Shown: positions 40,866 through 50,315 of the stretch, one piece after another
Numbering within the stretch: the stretch's first letter is position 1
Layout: each line of letters starts with the position of its first letter
Origin: Euzebya rosea
GTDB lineage: Bacteria > Actinomycetota > Nitriliruptoria > Euzebyales > Euzebyaceae
DNA: 64,000 bases
Direction of reading: 5' to 3'
Assembly (NCBI RefSeq): GCF_003073135.1
Contig: NZ_PGDQ01000009.1
Coordinates: 124,001-188,000 of the forward strand
Made by a program: the position numbers and the translations under genes
Notes under the pieces: generated by a model
Told to the model about the DNA's origin: nothing
What the model saw: only the letters and a program-made list of their open reading frames with translations
The model's database searches: none

Positions 40866-41828
40866 ATGGCCCTGGGCCTGCCCGACGTGGCCGTGGGTTC
40901 GTGGACACACCCCGACGGCCACACCGGCTGCACGGTCGTCCTGCCGCCCAAGGGGTCGATGGGTGCCTGCGCCGTCCGCGGCGGGGCACCCGGCACGCGT
41001 GAGGCTGCGGCGCTCGGTCCCGGCGGGCAGGGCACCGAGTGCCACGCCGTCTTCCTGTCCGGGGGCTCGGCGTTCGGCCTCGCCGTCGGTGACGGGGTGG
41101 CGCGCTGGTGCGAGGCCCATGGCCGGGGCTACGACCGCTTCGTGACCCCCGTCCCCGTCGTCGGCGGGGCGATCGTGTTCGACCTGCACCGGCGTGGCGC
41201 GGACCGTCCCGACGCCGACAGCGGCTGGGCGGCCTGCGAGGCGGCCAGGTTCGCTGACCCCGACCAGGGCCGGGTCGGCGTGGGTGCGGGCTGCACCGTC
41301 GCCAAGTCCAGCGGCTTCCAGCACATCCGTCCGGGAGGGCAGGGCTGGGCCGTCGTCCGCGGGGGCGGCGTCACGGTCGGCGCGCTGATGGCGGTCAACG
41401 CCCTCGGCAACGTGCTGGCCGAGGACGGCACGTTCCTCGCCGGTCCCGAACGGGGAACGCCGAACGACATCGACGGGTACCCCTTCACCGACCTCGCCCC
41501 GCCCCCGCGCGCCAACACCGTCATCGGGTGCTTGGTCACCGACGCGGCCCTGACCAAGGCGCAGGCCTCACGGGCGGCCGATCTGGCCCACAACGGGATC
41601 GCCCGTACCATCGAGCCGGCGCACACCGCCTTCGACGGTGACGCCCTGTTCCTGCTGACCACCCAGGCCCGCGAGGTGCCCAACGCCTCCGACCTGGTCG
41701 CCACCCTGGCGGCCCGGGCTGTGGCAGAGGCCATCCGCTCGGCCGTCCGCGCCGCCGCCGGACAGCCCCTGGCGGTCCCCGACGACGTGCTGGCGGCCAT
41801 GCAGGCCGCGCAGAAGGACGACAGATGA
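40866..41828 (+). CDS. DmpA/NylC-like N-terminal nucleophile peptidase (family S58)
   Basis: A 320-residue protein of the DmpA/P1 aminopeptidase-NylC group. The family segments GCTVVLPPKGSMGACAVRGGAPGT, VFLSGGSAFGLAV and GVGAGCTVAK are present. These enzymes autocleave to expose a Ser or Thr nucleophile. Here Asn217-Thr218 in PRANTVIGCLVTDA matches the NylC-type cleavage site, so Thr218 is the likely nucleophile. Substrates in the family range from D-amino-acid peptides to nylon oligomers; none can be assigned. ATG 40866 chosen by alignment to the family start. Its stop overlaps the next gene (ATGA). Confidence 0.85.
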   Translation: MALGLPDVAVGSWTHPDGHTGCTVVLPPKGSMGACAVRGGAPGTREAAALGPGGQGTECHAVFLSGGSAFGLAVGDGVARWCEAHGRGYDRFVTPVPVVGGAIVFDLHRRGADRPDADSGWAACEAARFADPDQGRVGVGAGCTVAKSSGFQHIRPGGQGWAVVRGGGVTVGALMAVNALGNVLAEDGTFLAGPERGTPNDIDGYPFTDLAPPPRANTVIGCLVTDAALTKAQASRAADLAHNGIARTIEPAHTAFDGDALFLLTTQAREVPNASDLVATLAARAVAEAIRSAVRAAAGQPLAVPDDVLAAMQAAQKDDR

Positions 41829-42079
41829 GTGACTTCCCAGAGGACTACCCCTACGCCAGCGTCGAGGCCGAACGACGCATCAAGGCCGTCACGACCGTGA
41901 TCTCGTTCGTGTCGGTCGGCATGCTGCTGGTCGGCCTCTACCTCGCGCTGCTCACCCCGAGCATCGGGCCCGGAGGCCTGCTGACCCTCATCGGGTTCGT
42001 CGCCCTCATCTTCCTGCCCTTCATCGGCAAGCGCATGCGCAACGCCGCGCTCGCCCGCGAGGCCGGCCAGGACGCCTGA
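41825..42079 (+). CDS. Small two-helix membrane protein
   Basis: An 84-residue protein with two membrane helices (TTVISFVSVGMLLVGLYLAL and LLTLIGFVALIFLPFIG), acidic N-terminus and basic C-terminus (KRMRNAALAREAGQ). It is translationally coupled to the peptidase gene through a 4-nt overlap. Family unrecognised. Confidence 0.75.
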   Translation: MSDFPEDYPYASVEAERRIKAVTTVISFVSVGMLLVGLYLALLTPSIGPGGLLTLIGFVALIFLPFIGKRMRNAALAREAGQDA

Positions 42080-42117
42080 GCGGTCCCGCCGGCCCCTGTG
42101 CCCGGCCCCGACTCGGT

Positions 42118-42195
42118 CAGCTGAACTGACCGACCCGGGCCTTCAGCTGAACTGACCGACCCGGGCCTTCAGCTGAACTGACCGACCCAGGCCTT
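42118..42195. repeat. 26-bp tandem triplication spanning the enoyl-CoA hydratase stop codon
   Basis: Three head-to-tail copies of a 26-bp unit (start CAGCTGAACTGACCGACCC) at 42118-42143, 42144-42169 and 42170-42195; the third differs by one base. On the minus strand the unit encodes the last residues (KAWVGQFS) and stop of the hydratase. The unit length is not a multiple of 3, so downstream copies would not extend the protein in frame. Confidence 0.92.
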
Positions 42196-42921
42196 CAGCT
42201 GGTCGGAGGACGCCGAGGCGGCCTGTGCCCACGACTCGTACTCCAGCACCGCGTCGAGGTCGTCGGTGGCCACCGCCAGGTCGACCGCCTTCGTGATGTG
42301 TCGTGCCAGCTGGGGGTCGACCTCGGCGAACCGGCCTGCGAGGGTCAGGGCCTCGGCGACCACGTCCTCGTGGGGCCCCTCGGCCAGCCCGTGCGCAACC
42401 GCGGCCTCGGCGTCGAGCATGTCGCCCAGCAGCAGGGTCCGCAGCGCCTTCGACGCGCCCATGGCCCTGACCAGGAACCAGGTGCAGCCGCCGCCCGGGT
42501 GCAGCCCGATCCGCGAGAACGTGGCACCGAACTTGCCGTACGGGCCGGTCAGCCGGATGTCGCAGGCCATCGCCAGGTTCAGGCCGGCCCCGACCGCTGC
42601 CCCGTTGACCGCGGCGATCGTGGGGAACGGCAGCTCGCGGATGGCCAGGAACGCCCGGTAGTAGCCCTGCAGGTCGGCATGGACCTGCTGCACCGAGCGG
42701 TCGGACTCCCCGAACAGCTGGGGCAGGTCCGCCCCGGCGCAGAACCCCTTGCCGGCACCGGTCACGACGAGCGTCCGGACGTCGCGGTCCACCTTGAGCT
42801 CGGCTGCGGTCGCGATCATCTCCGCGGCCATCTCGAAGCCCATCGCGTTGCGGCGCTCGGGATCGTTCAGGGTCAGCAGCCGGACGCCGGGGGATGGTTC
42901 GGTCAGCTCGAGCAGGGACAT
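42169..42921 (-). CDS. Enoyl-CoA hydratase/isomerase family protein
   Basis: A 250-residue crotonase-fold protein: NDPERRNAMGFEMAAEMIA, the oxyanion loop VTGAGKGFCAGADLPQL, AAVNGAAVGAGLNLAMACD and the Gly-rich FSRIGLHPGGGCTWFL segment. In the crotonase family these act on acyl-CoA thioesters in fatty-acid oxidation or related pathways. The second catalytic Glu position reads GLHPGGG, so hydratase versus isomerase activity is uncertain. ATG 42921 has GAGGAG upstream. Its 3' end lies inside the 26-bp triplication. Confidence 0.9.
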   Translation of the reverse strand: MSLLELTEPSPGVRLLTLNDPERRNAMGFEMAAEMIATAAELKVDRDVRTLVVTGAGKGFCAGADLPQLFGESDRSVQQVHADLQGYYRAFLAIRELPFPTIAAVNGAAVGAGLNLAMACDIRLTGPYGKFGATFSRIGLHPGGGCTWFLVRAMGASKALRTLLLGDMLDAEAAVAHGLAEGPHEDVVAEALTLAGRFAEVDPQLARHITKAVDLAVATDDLDAVLEYESWAQAASASSDQLKAWVGQFS

Positions 42922-43075
42922 GTCAGGAGGCTCCTCGGAGGGTGTGGGGATGTCAGCGGAAGGATGGTGGGGCGACCGTGTCGTGTCGGTCGTGCTGTCC
43001 GCAGGGTCGCACGAGACGCGGTGACTACACTGACCGTCCGCATGCACATGCCTTCGACCCCATGCGCGCTTCCCC

Positions 43076-43624
43076 TTGAGTCGTCATCTCGAGCTGATCA
43101 CCACCGCCCCTGCGCAGACCCACGAGGTCGCCGGGATCCTCGCCGATGCCGCCGTCGTCGGGGACGTGATCGCGCTGACCGGTGAGCTCGGGGCCGGCAA
43201 GACCTGCTTCGTGCAGGGGGCGGCGAAGGCCCTCGGGGTCACCGAACGGGTGACCAGCCCCTCCTTCATCCTCCGCAAGGAGTACGAGGGACGGCTGCCG
43301 CTGCTGCACCTCGACGTCTACCGGCTGGAGAGCCTGCAGGAGGTGCTCGACCTGGGCTTCGGCGATGCGCTGGACAACCAGCGGGTCACCTTCGTGGAGT
43401 GGGGCGACGCCATGGCCCCGCTGCTGCCGACCGATCACCTCGAGGTCGAGCTGCACCTGCCGGAGCTCGACCCCGTCGGCGCCGCCAGCGCTGCCTCGGC
43501 CGGCGACTGGCAGCCCGAACCCCGTCGGATCGTCCTGCGATCCCACGGCCCGTCGTGGACCCGTCGGCTGGCCGAGCTCGAACCGCGGCTGCGCCGTTGG
43601 GCCCCGCAGGAAGGAGACGCCTGA
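43076..43624 (+). CDS. tsaE: tRNA threonylcarbamoyladenosine biosynthesis ATPase TsaE
   Basis: A 182-residue P-loop protein: Walker A GELGAGKT, the conserved [13 protein letters not shown] and [11 protein letters not shown], and the Trp-Gly-Asp motif VEWGDAMAP. TsaE cooperates with TsaB/TsaD to make t6A37 in tRNA. The only in-frame start is TTG 43076; upstream TGA at 43031 closes the frame. The TGATG overlap with tsaB couples translation. First gene of tsaE-tsaB-rimI-tsaD. Confidence 0.93.
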   Translation: MSRHLELITTAPAQTHEVAGILADAAVVGDVIALTGELGAGKTCFVQGAAKALGVTERVTSPSFILRKEYEGRLPLLHLDVYRLESLQEVLDLGFGDALDNQRVTFVEWGDAMAPLLPTDHLEVELHLPELDPVGAASAASAGDWQPEPRRIVLRSHGPSWTRRLAELEPRLRRWAPQEGDA

Positions 43625-44355
43625 TGCTCGTCCTCGGCGTCGAGACCTCCACTCCCGCCGCCAGCGTCTGCCTGGCCACCGAACAGGGCGTGGTCGCCTC
43701 CACCTCCCTCGGCAGCGGCCTGCCGCACCTCCAGCGTGCCCACGGCCGCTTCGTCACCGAGGCCATCAGCTGGTGCCTGCGGTCCGCCGAGCTCGTCCCC
43801 GACGACGTCAAGGGCGTCGCGGTGTCGCTCGGCCCCGGTTTGTTCACCGGCATGCGCGTCGGCATCGCCACCGCGCAGGCGTTCGCGCACGCACGCCAGC
43901 TGCCCGTGGTCGGGCTTGCGTCCCTCGACCTGCTCGCCTTCCCGCACCGGCACGCGCACGGGGTCATCTGCAGCGTCATCGACGCCAAGCGCGGTGAGCT
44001 GTTCTGGGCGCTGTACCGCTGCGCCCCGGGCGGCGTCCAGCGGGTGACGGAGTTCCGCACGGGACGGCCCGAGACGCTGGCCGGCGAGCTCGAGGCCATC
44101 GGCGAGGACGTGCTGTGCGTCGGTGACGGCGCGATCGCCCACGCCGGGCTGCTGGCCAGCGTCGGCGCGGAGATCGGTGGCGTCGGCTCGGCCCACCCGT
44201 CCGCCCAGGCGCTGGTGGAGCTCGCGCTGCCGCGGTTCCTCCGGGAGGAGACCCGCCGGCCCGAGGAGCTGACCCCCACCTACATCCGCCAGGCCGATGC
44301 ACAGATCAACTGGGCCAAGCGCGGGGCGCTGCACGGTGGGACGGCCGGCGCGTGA
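43624..44355 (+). CDS. tsaB: tRNA threonylcarbamoyladenosine biosynthesis protein TsaB
   Basis: A 243-residue ASKHA-fold protein beginning [17 protein letters not shown], with GVAVSLGPGLFTGMRVGIA, IDAKRGELFWALY and PTYIRQADAQ at the C-terminus. TsaB heterodimerises with TsaD in the t6A-synthesis complex. ATG 43624 overlaps the tsaE stop (TGATG). The following rimI start overlaps its stop (GTGA). Confidence 0.93.
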   Translation: MLVLGVETSTPAASVCLATEQGVVASTSLGSGLPHLQRAHGRFVTEAISWCLRSAELVPDDVKGVAVSLGPGLFTGMRVGIATAQAFAHARQLPVVGLASLDLLAFPHRHAHGVICSVIDAKRGELFWALYRCAPGGVQRVTEFRTGRPETLAGELEAIGEDVLCVGDGAIAHAGLLASVGAEIGGVGSAHPSAQALVELALPRFLREETRRPEELTPTYIRQADAQINWAKRGALHGGTAGA

Positions 44356-44885
44356 CCGCCGTGACCGTACGGCCGATGGAGGCCGACGACCTGCCGGTGG
44401 TGCTCACCATCGAGCACGCCGTCCAGCCCCAGCCGTGGACCGAGGGCCTGTTCCGGGCCGAGCTCGCCGAGCCGACGCGTGCCTACCGGGTCGCCGTCGA
44501 CGACGCCGGGCAGGTGCTCGGCTTCGGGGGCATCCTCGTGGCCGTCGACGAGATGCACGTCACCACGCTGGCCACGTCCGCCGACCACCTCCGCCGTGGC
44601 ATCGCCTCCCACCTGATGGTGGCCCTGATGGAGGAAGCGCGGACGCGTGGGGCCACCGCCGCCACGCTGGAGGTCCGCACCGAGAACCAGCCGGCACAGC
44701 GGCTGTACGCCCGCTTCGGCTTCGCCCCGGTCGGGGTGCGTCCCGGCTACTACGCCGCCACCGGTGAGGACGCCCTGATCATGTGGGCCCACGACCTCGA
44801 CGGGTCCGAGTGCGCCGCCCGGCTGGACCGCCTCAGGGCCGCCCTGTCCCCCGTCCGAACCACCACCCTCGAAGGAGTCCGCTGA
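44352..44885 (+). CDS. rimI: Ribosomal-protein S18 alanine N-acetyltransferase-like GNAT, RimI
   Basis: A 177-residue GNAT: VRPMEADDLPVVLTIE, strand VTTLATSADHLRRGIASHLM (acetyl-CoA loop), and TLEVRTENQPAQRLYARFGF with the conserved Tyr. It sits between tsaB and tsaD as in many actinobacteria. The named role, acetylation of S18 or other N-termini, follows from homology. A ~25-residue C-terminal extension is longer than E. coli RimI. GTG start coupled by overlap; its stop overlaps tsaD (TGATG). Confidence 0.9.
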   Translation: MTAVTVRPMEADDLPVVLTIEHAVQPQPWTEGLFRAELAEPTRAYRVAVDDAGQVLGFGGILVAVDEMHVTTLATSADHLRRGIASHLMVALMEEARTRGATAATLEVRTENQPAQRLYARFGFAPVGVRPGYYAATGEDALIMWAHDLDGSECAARLDRLRAALSPVRTTTLEGVR

Positions 44886-45901
44886 TGCTGGTCCTCGGGA
44901 TCGAGACGTCCTGCGACGAAACCGCCGTGGCGCTGGTCGAGGACGGCACCACCGTCCGCTCCAACGTCATCGGCACCCAGTTCGAGCACCACCGCCCCTT
45001 CGGTGGGGTCGTCCCGGAGATCGCCGCCCGCGCGCACCTGGACATGATGCTGCCCGCGATCGACCGCGCGTTCGTCGAGGCGGGGGCCACCTACGCCGAC
45101 GTCGAGGGCGTGGCCGTCACGGCGGGGCCGGGCCTGGTCGGGGCGCTGCTGGTCGGCGTGGCCGCCGCCAAGTCCATCGCGCTGGCCCACGACCTGCCGT
45201 TCATCGGCGTCAACCACCTCGAGGGGCACGTCTGCGCCACGCAGCTGGAGTTCGGCCACCTCGAGCCGCCGATGATCAGCCTCATCGTCTCCGGGGGGCA
45301 CACCTCGCTGGTGCTGCTGGACGCCGAGGGGCGCTTCGAGACGATCGGCCAGACCATCGACGACGCGGCTGGCGAGGCGTTCGACAAGATCGCCCGGTTC
45401 ATGGGGCTGCCGTTTCCCGGCGGGCCCGAGATCGACAAGCTGGGCCGCACGGGTGACCCGACGGCGATCGCGTTCCCCCGGGCGATGATGAACGACGGGA
45501 CCCTCGACTTCTCGATGTCGGGCCTGAAGACCGCGGTCATCCGCGAGCTGCGGCGACGCGAGGCGGTGGGGGAGGAGATCGTCATGCCCGATGTCGCCGC
45601 GTCGTTCAACGAGGCGATCGTCGACGTGCTGGTCACCAAGACCCTGCGGGCGGCGGAGGCCCATGACGTGGGCACCATCACCCTGGTCGGGGGTGTGGCC
45701 GCCAACGGGCGGCTGCGCGAGGCGATGGCGGACGGCTGTGCGCGGACGGACCGTCGCCTGCTGCTGCCCCAGCCGGTCCTCTGCACCGACAACGGGGCGA
45801 TGATCGCCGCTGCGGGATACAACCGACTCGTGGCCGGTGAACGGTCGCCGCTGACGATCGATGCCGACCCGGGCCTGCCGCTGGTCCCGCTCGCCGGGTA
45901 G
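44885..45901 (+). CDS. tsaD: tRNA N6-adenosine threonylcarbamoyltransferase TsaD
   Basis: A 338-residue ASKHA-fold metalloenzyme: MLVLGIETSCDETAVALVE, metal-ligand His pair in NHLEGHVCA, VSGGHTSLV, the LPFPGGPEIDKLG segment and GGVAANGRLRE. Transfers the threonylcarbamoyl group to A37 of ANN-decoding tRNAs. ATG 44885 follows the rimI stop as TGATG. Last gene of the t6A cluster. Confidence 0.95.
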   Translation: MLVLGIETSCDETAVALVEDGTTVRSNVIGTQFEHHRPFGGVVPEIAARAHLDMMLPAIDRAFVEAGATYADVEGVAVTAGPGLVGALLVGVAAAKSIALAHDLPFIGVNHLEGHVCATQLEFGHLEPPMISLIVSGGHTSLVLLDAEGRFETIGQTIDDAAGEAFDKIARFMGLPFPGGPEIDKLGRTGDPTAIAFPRAMMNDGTLDFSMSGLKTAVIRELRRREAVGEEIVMPDVAASFNEAIVDVLVTKTLRAAEAHDVGTITLVGGVAANGRLREAMADGCARTDRRLLLPQPVLCTDNGAMIAAAGYNRLVAGERSPLTIDADPGLPLVPLAG

Positions 45902-45911
45902 AAGTGGTGCT

Positions 45912-46772
45912 GTGACGACGACCCCAGCCCGTCCCACCGCAGTGCGCCTGCGGTTGTCGGGGGTACCCGCGGTCGTCGACGCCCTGGAGCGCGACTTCGG
46001 TCGCCTGCCCGCGGGCATGTGGGATCCCCGCCACCACTACCTGCTCGATGCGCTGGACCGCCACGAGAGCCAGCGGTTCGTGGTGTGGGGCGATCACGCG
46101 CCGCGGTCCGTGGTGCACCTCGGGTTGACCGGGACGGTGCTGCCGGCCGGCCACCCCGACGGGGCGGAGGAGCTCGCGCCGTTCGTCGAGCGGTCCCGCT
46201 GGCGGATCATGATCGGGGACGAGGCGATCACCAGCGCCCTGCTGGACCTGGCGATGGGTCGGTCGTGGTGGCGCCGTCGGCCGCAGGTGCGCATCCAGCG
46301 CTTCATGACCGTGGAGCGCATGGACGGCTTCGCCGACGTGGAGGGGTTCCGGCGCGGGGCCCGGCAGGACCTGCCGTGGCTGGAGGAGTTCGCCTGCCGC
46401 CTGCACGTCGAGGACCGGATGGGGCCGCCGCTCGGCGGCAGCGCACGCGTGGCTGTGGGTCACCGGATGGGCGAGTCGGTGGATCGCGGGATGACCTGGG
46501 TCGTCGAACGTGCCGGTCGGCCCGTCGCCAAGCTGGACCTGTCGCTGTACTCCACTCGGCGGGGTGCGCAGATCGCGGGCGTCTACGTCGACCCGGAGTG
46601 GCGGGGCCGCGGGATCGCCACCGGCATGGTCCAGCGCCTCTCGGCCGAGCTGCTCCACGGTGGCCTGCCGGTGATCAGCCTGCACGTCCGCGACGACAAC
46701 GAGCCCGCCATCCGCGCCTACCGCGGCGCCGGCTTCGCCGAACGCGGCAACTGGTTGCTGGCACTCCGCTGA
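45912..46772 (+). CDS. GNAT-family acetyltransferase with N-terminal domain
   Basis: A 286-residue protein. The C-terminal half is a GNAT (LDLSLYSTRRGAQIAGVYVDP, acetyl-CoA loop PEWRGRGIATGM, DDNEPAIRAYRGAGF). The N-terminal ~130 residues form a DUF4081-like GNAT-related domain (PRSVVHLGLTGTVLPAG). Substrate unknown. It begins 11 nt after tsaD (GTG). The last codons and downstream 55 bp are duplicated (see repeat). Confidence 0.82.
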   Translation: MTTTPARPTAVRLRLSGVPAVVDALERDFGRLPAGMWDPRHHYLLDALDRHESQRFVVWGDHAPRSVVHLGLTGTVLPAGHPDGAEELAPFVERSRWRIMIGDEAITSALLDLAMGRSWWRRRPQVRIQRFMTVERMDGFADVEGFRRGARQDLPWLEEFACRLHVEDRMGPPLGGSARVAVGHRMGESVDRGMTWVVERAGRPVAKLDLSLYSTRRGAQIAGVYVDPEWRGRGIATGMVQRLSAELLHGGLPVISLHVRDDNEPAIRAYRGAGFAERGNWLLALR

Positions 46773-46922
46773 GGACCCGAGCCCGCGACGGAGGAGCGTT
46801 CGCGAGGCCCGGAGGCGGAGTGTGGGGGTCGAAGGGGGTGGAGCGTCAGCGCAACCCCCTGGGGGAAGCTGGCACTCCGCTGAGGACCCGAGCCCGCGAC
46901 GGAGGAGCGTTCGCGAGGCCCG
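46757..46922. repeat. Direct repeat of 55 bp spanning the GNAT stop codon
   Basis: GCTGGCACTCCGCTGAGGAC... is present at 46757-46811 and again exactly at 46868-46922, so start-to-start distance is 111 bp. The first copy contains the last four codons and stop of the GNAT gene. The intervening 56 bp occur once. This looks like a duplication of the gene's 3' end. Confidence 0.9.
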
Positions 46923-46944
46923 CCTGAGCGGCGACGGGGAGGGT

Positions 46945-47095
46945 GTGTGCGATGGACGCCTGTGGGCGCGGAGCATCCCACCCACCCTGCACCCTCGTGT
47001 GCGTTGGCGGCCCGCACGGGGTGGGCATCGCACACGGTGGCCAACCCCGGGTGGCATCGACCACCCTCGGGGCCGACCAAGTCACACGGCGACCG
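46945..47095. repeat. Intergenic repeat family, copy A
   Basis: A noncoding spacer with several short cores in both orientations: GTGTGCGATGG at 46945-46955, CGTGTGCGTTGG at 46996-47007 and ATCGCACAC at 47027-47035. Similar cores recur at two further intergenic sites in this window (50031-50178 and 52066-52208). The 46773-47135 gap otherwise holds only the 55-bp repeat. Confidence 0.6.
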
Positions 47096-47135
47096 ACGAC
47101 CCCGGGACCCAGGTCCAGAGGCCGCCGCGTCTGGA

Positions 47136-47615
47136 CTACGCCTGGGCGAGGACTCCCTCGTCCTCGAGGCGGATGACCAGGTCCTCCGGGTCGGTGCCGT
47201 AGATGACCGACAGCGCCCGCAGGTCCTCGCCACGGATGGTGAGGACGTTGCCGTTGAAGTCGCCGCGCTGCAGCTGGATGGTGTGGGCGAACCGGCTGAC
47301 CGGCCGCAGCTCGGGGTCGAGGTCGGCCCGCGAGAGCTTGCGCAGGTCGAGCATGATCTTGCTGGCGGCAGCGGACGTCGCCGACGACGGCAGGTCCTCC
47401 TTCGGCAGCAGCTCCGACACCGGCACGTTGTAGAACTCGCTCAGCTCGGCCAGCTTGGCCACCGAGACCGCGCGGTCCCCACGCTCGTAGGACCCGACGA
47501 CGACCGCCTTCCAACGGCCGCCCGAGACCTCCTCCACCTGCTGCAGGGTCAGACCCTGCTGCTGACGGATGGCACGCAGACGGGCCCCAAGACGCTTCTG
47601 GTAGTCCGTGGCCAC
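47136..47615 (-). CDS. bldD: BldD-type XRE regulator with c-di-GMP-binding signature
   Basis: A 159-residue regulator. The N-terminal HTH (residues 1-70) reads YQKRLGARLRAIRQQQGLTL and GRWKAVVVGSYERGDRAV, almost identical to actinobacterial BldD. The C-terminal domain carries R117-G-D119-x8-R128-x-x-D131 (RGDFNGNVLTIRGED), matching the BldD signature for tetrameric c-di-GMP that drives dimerisation and repression of development genes in Streptomyces. GTG 47615 is chosen because AGGAGG lies 6 nt upstream; earlier in-frame codons are outside the family. Divergent from groESL; two BldD-box matches lie upstream (47692-47715). Confidence 0.93.
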   Translation of the reverse strand: MATDYQKRLGARLRAIRQQQGLTLQQVEEVSGGRWKAVVVGSYERGDRAVSVAKLAELSEFYNVPVSELLPKEDLPSSATSAAASKIMLDLRKLSRADLDPELRPVSRFAHTIQLQRGDFNGNVLTIRGEDLRALSVIYGTDPEDLVIRLEDEGVLAQA

Positions 47616-47691
47616 TCGTTCCTCCTGCAACGTTCGACGCCCCCTCACGGGGGATACGGCGTGTTCGCCGCGATACACCCTGCGTGAAGCC

Positions 47692-47715
47692 TAACACAGC
47701 GTCACGCTCTGTAAA
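47692..47715. promoter_or_regulatory. Two overlapping BldD-box-like operators
   Basis: TAACACAGCGTCAC (47692-47705) matches all fixed positions of the Streptomyces consensus TnACnC(A/T)GnGTnA, and TCACGCTCTGTAAA (47702-47715) matches 9 of 10. They lie about 77-100 nt upstream of the bldD start, consistent with autoregulation. Confidence 0.7.
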
Positions 47716-47751
47716 ACTTGTTCTTGTCACCGTCCGTGACCGCGCGCGACT

Positions 47752-47768
47752 TGAGCGTATGACGCTCA
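47752..47768. promoter_or_regulatory. Inverted repeat in groESL upstream region (HAIR-like)
   Basis: TGAGCGT-ATG-ACGCTCA is a perfect 7-bp inverted repeat. Read as CTTGAGC-N7-GCTCAGA it resembles the HspR operator HAIR (CTTGAGT-N7-ACTCAAG), imperfectly on the right arm. A heat-shock operator is possible, not established. Confidence 0.35.
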
Positions 47769-47784
47769 GATGTTGGCACTTCTC

Positions 47785-47845
47785 CTTGCAGCCTCCACGG
47801 GCGAGTGCTAACTTCCCGTCTGGCACTCCGGATGACCGAGTGCCA
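47785..47845 (+). promoter_or_regulatory. groESL promoter and CIRCE operator
   Basis: TGGCACTC-N9-GAGTGCCA at 47821-47845 matches the CIRCE operator bound by HrcA. Just upstream, CTTGCA (47785-47790) and TAACTT (47809-47814), 18 nt apart, are promoter-like, placing the start near 47821 within CIRCE. A GAGTGCTAA half-site at 47803 adds a possible second contact. The leader to groES is about 146-170 nt. Confidence 0.8.
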
Positions 47846-47991
47846 ACCGCGTCGTCGGGGGTGCGAGATCCAGCCGGCGACGCACAGACGATCCGAACCC
47901 AATTGCCGACGTCCCGCTGTCGTGCGCGGACCCACCCGTCGAGGGTTGCTCCGCGGTGCGATGCCGAAGGACGACTTAGGAGGAGCTACAG

Positions 47992-48300
47992 ATGGCGACC
48001 GCCACCAAGGTTGCACTGCAGCCGCTGGAAGACCGTGTTGTCGTGCAGGCCAACGAGGCCGAGCAGACCACCGCCAGCGGACTGGTCATTCCCGACACCG
48101 CCAAGGAGAAGCCCCAGGAGGGCACCGTCATCGCAGTCGGCCCGGGCCGCGTCGGTGACGACAACGAGCGGGTTCCGATGGACGTCGCCGAGGGCGACGT
48201 TGTCATCTACTCCAAGTACGGCGGGACCGAGATCAAGCTGGGCGGCGAGGAGTACATCATCCTCTCCGCTCGCGACATCCTCGCCAAGATCCAGAAGTAA
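47992..48300 (+). CDS. groES: Co-chaperonin GroES
   Basis: A 102-residue co-chaperonin: [20 protein letters not shown] start, mobile loop with SGLVIPD, roof and [12 protein letters not shown] end. Forms the lid of GroEL in ATP-dependent protein folding. AGGAGGAGC 8 nt upstream of ATG is a strong ribosome-binding site. First gene of the groESL operon, 15 nt before groEL. Controlled by the CIRCE operator upstream. Confidence 0.98.
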   Translation: MATATKVALQPLEDRVVVQANEAEQTTASGLVIPDTAKEKPQEGTVIAVGPGRVGDDNERVPMDVAEGDVVIYSKYGGTEIKLGGEEYIILSARDILAKIQK

Positions 48301-49950
<1,650 letters not shown>

Positions 49951-49973
49951 TCCAGCGTCACCCGCAAGACCCT

Positions 49974-50006
49974 CGACGGGGCCGGCCCACACGGGCCGCC
50001 CCGTCG
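49974..50006 (+). terminator. groEL terminator
   Basis: CGACGGGG (49974-49981) pairs with CCCCGTCG (49999-50006); an inner stem CGGCCC/GGGCCG closes an ACAC loop. The hairpin is followed by TTCGTTCTC. It is 24 nt after the groEL stop codon. Confidence 0.75.
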
Positions 50007-50030
50007 TTCGTTCTCGGGTGGCTGAGCCGC

Positions 50031-50178
50031 CCGTGTGTGGTCGACCCCGGCAGCGGGTGGGGATGGCGCACACCCTTCGGGCTCGTGTGGCATCCCGGGC
50101 TGTCGGGGGCGGCGCAGGGACACGGTGGCGCACCCCGTGTGCGATGGACCGGGTGCGCTGCGGTGGATCGCACACGCC
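50031..50178. repeat. Intergenic repeat family, copy B
   Basis: Located in the groEL-DUF559 gap. Cores: GTGTGTGGTCGACC near 50033, GGCGCACACC near 50065, GTGTGGCATCC near 50084, GTGTGCGATGG at 50137-50147 and ATCGCACAC at 50167-50175. The pattern of short GTGTG/CACAC units in both orientations matches copies A and C. The gap contains no supported gene. Confidence 0.6.
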
Positions 50179-50315
50179 CGGCCCACGGGAGGAGGGCCCG
50201 GCGCGACGGGCTCAGGGGGAGGAGGGCTCAGGGGAGGGTGGGTCTCGCGCCAGTTGTCCACAGGCATCGCCAGGTCCTGGAACGGGGGACTGCGCGACAG
50301 GCCACCCTCGGCGGC

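Noticed and set aside
43042-43185. Alternative ATG frame at the tsaE start
   Set aside because: It runs out of frame with the Walker-A protein and is Arg/Cys-rich; TTG 43076 is the only start in the TsaE frame.
50037-50315. N-terminal extension of the DUF559 gene from 50037
   Set aside because: It would translate the intergenic repeat copy B; the sequence has repeat composition and no domain.
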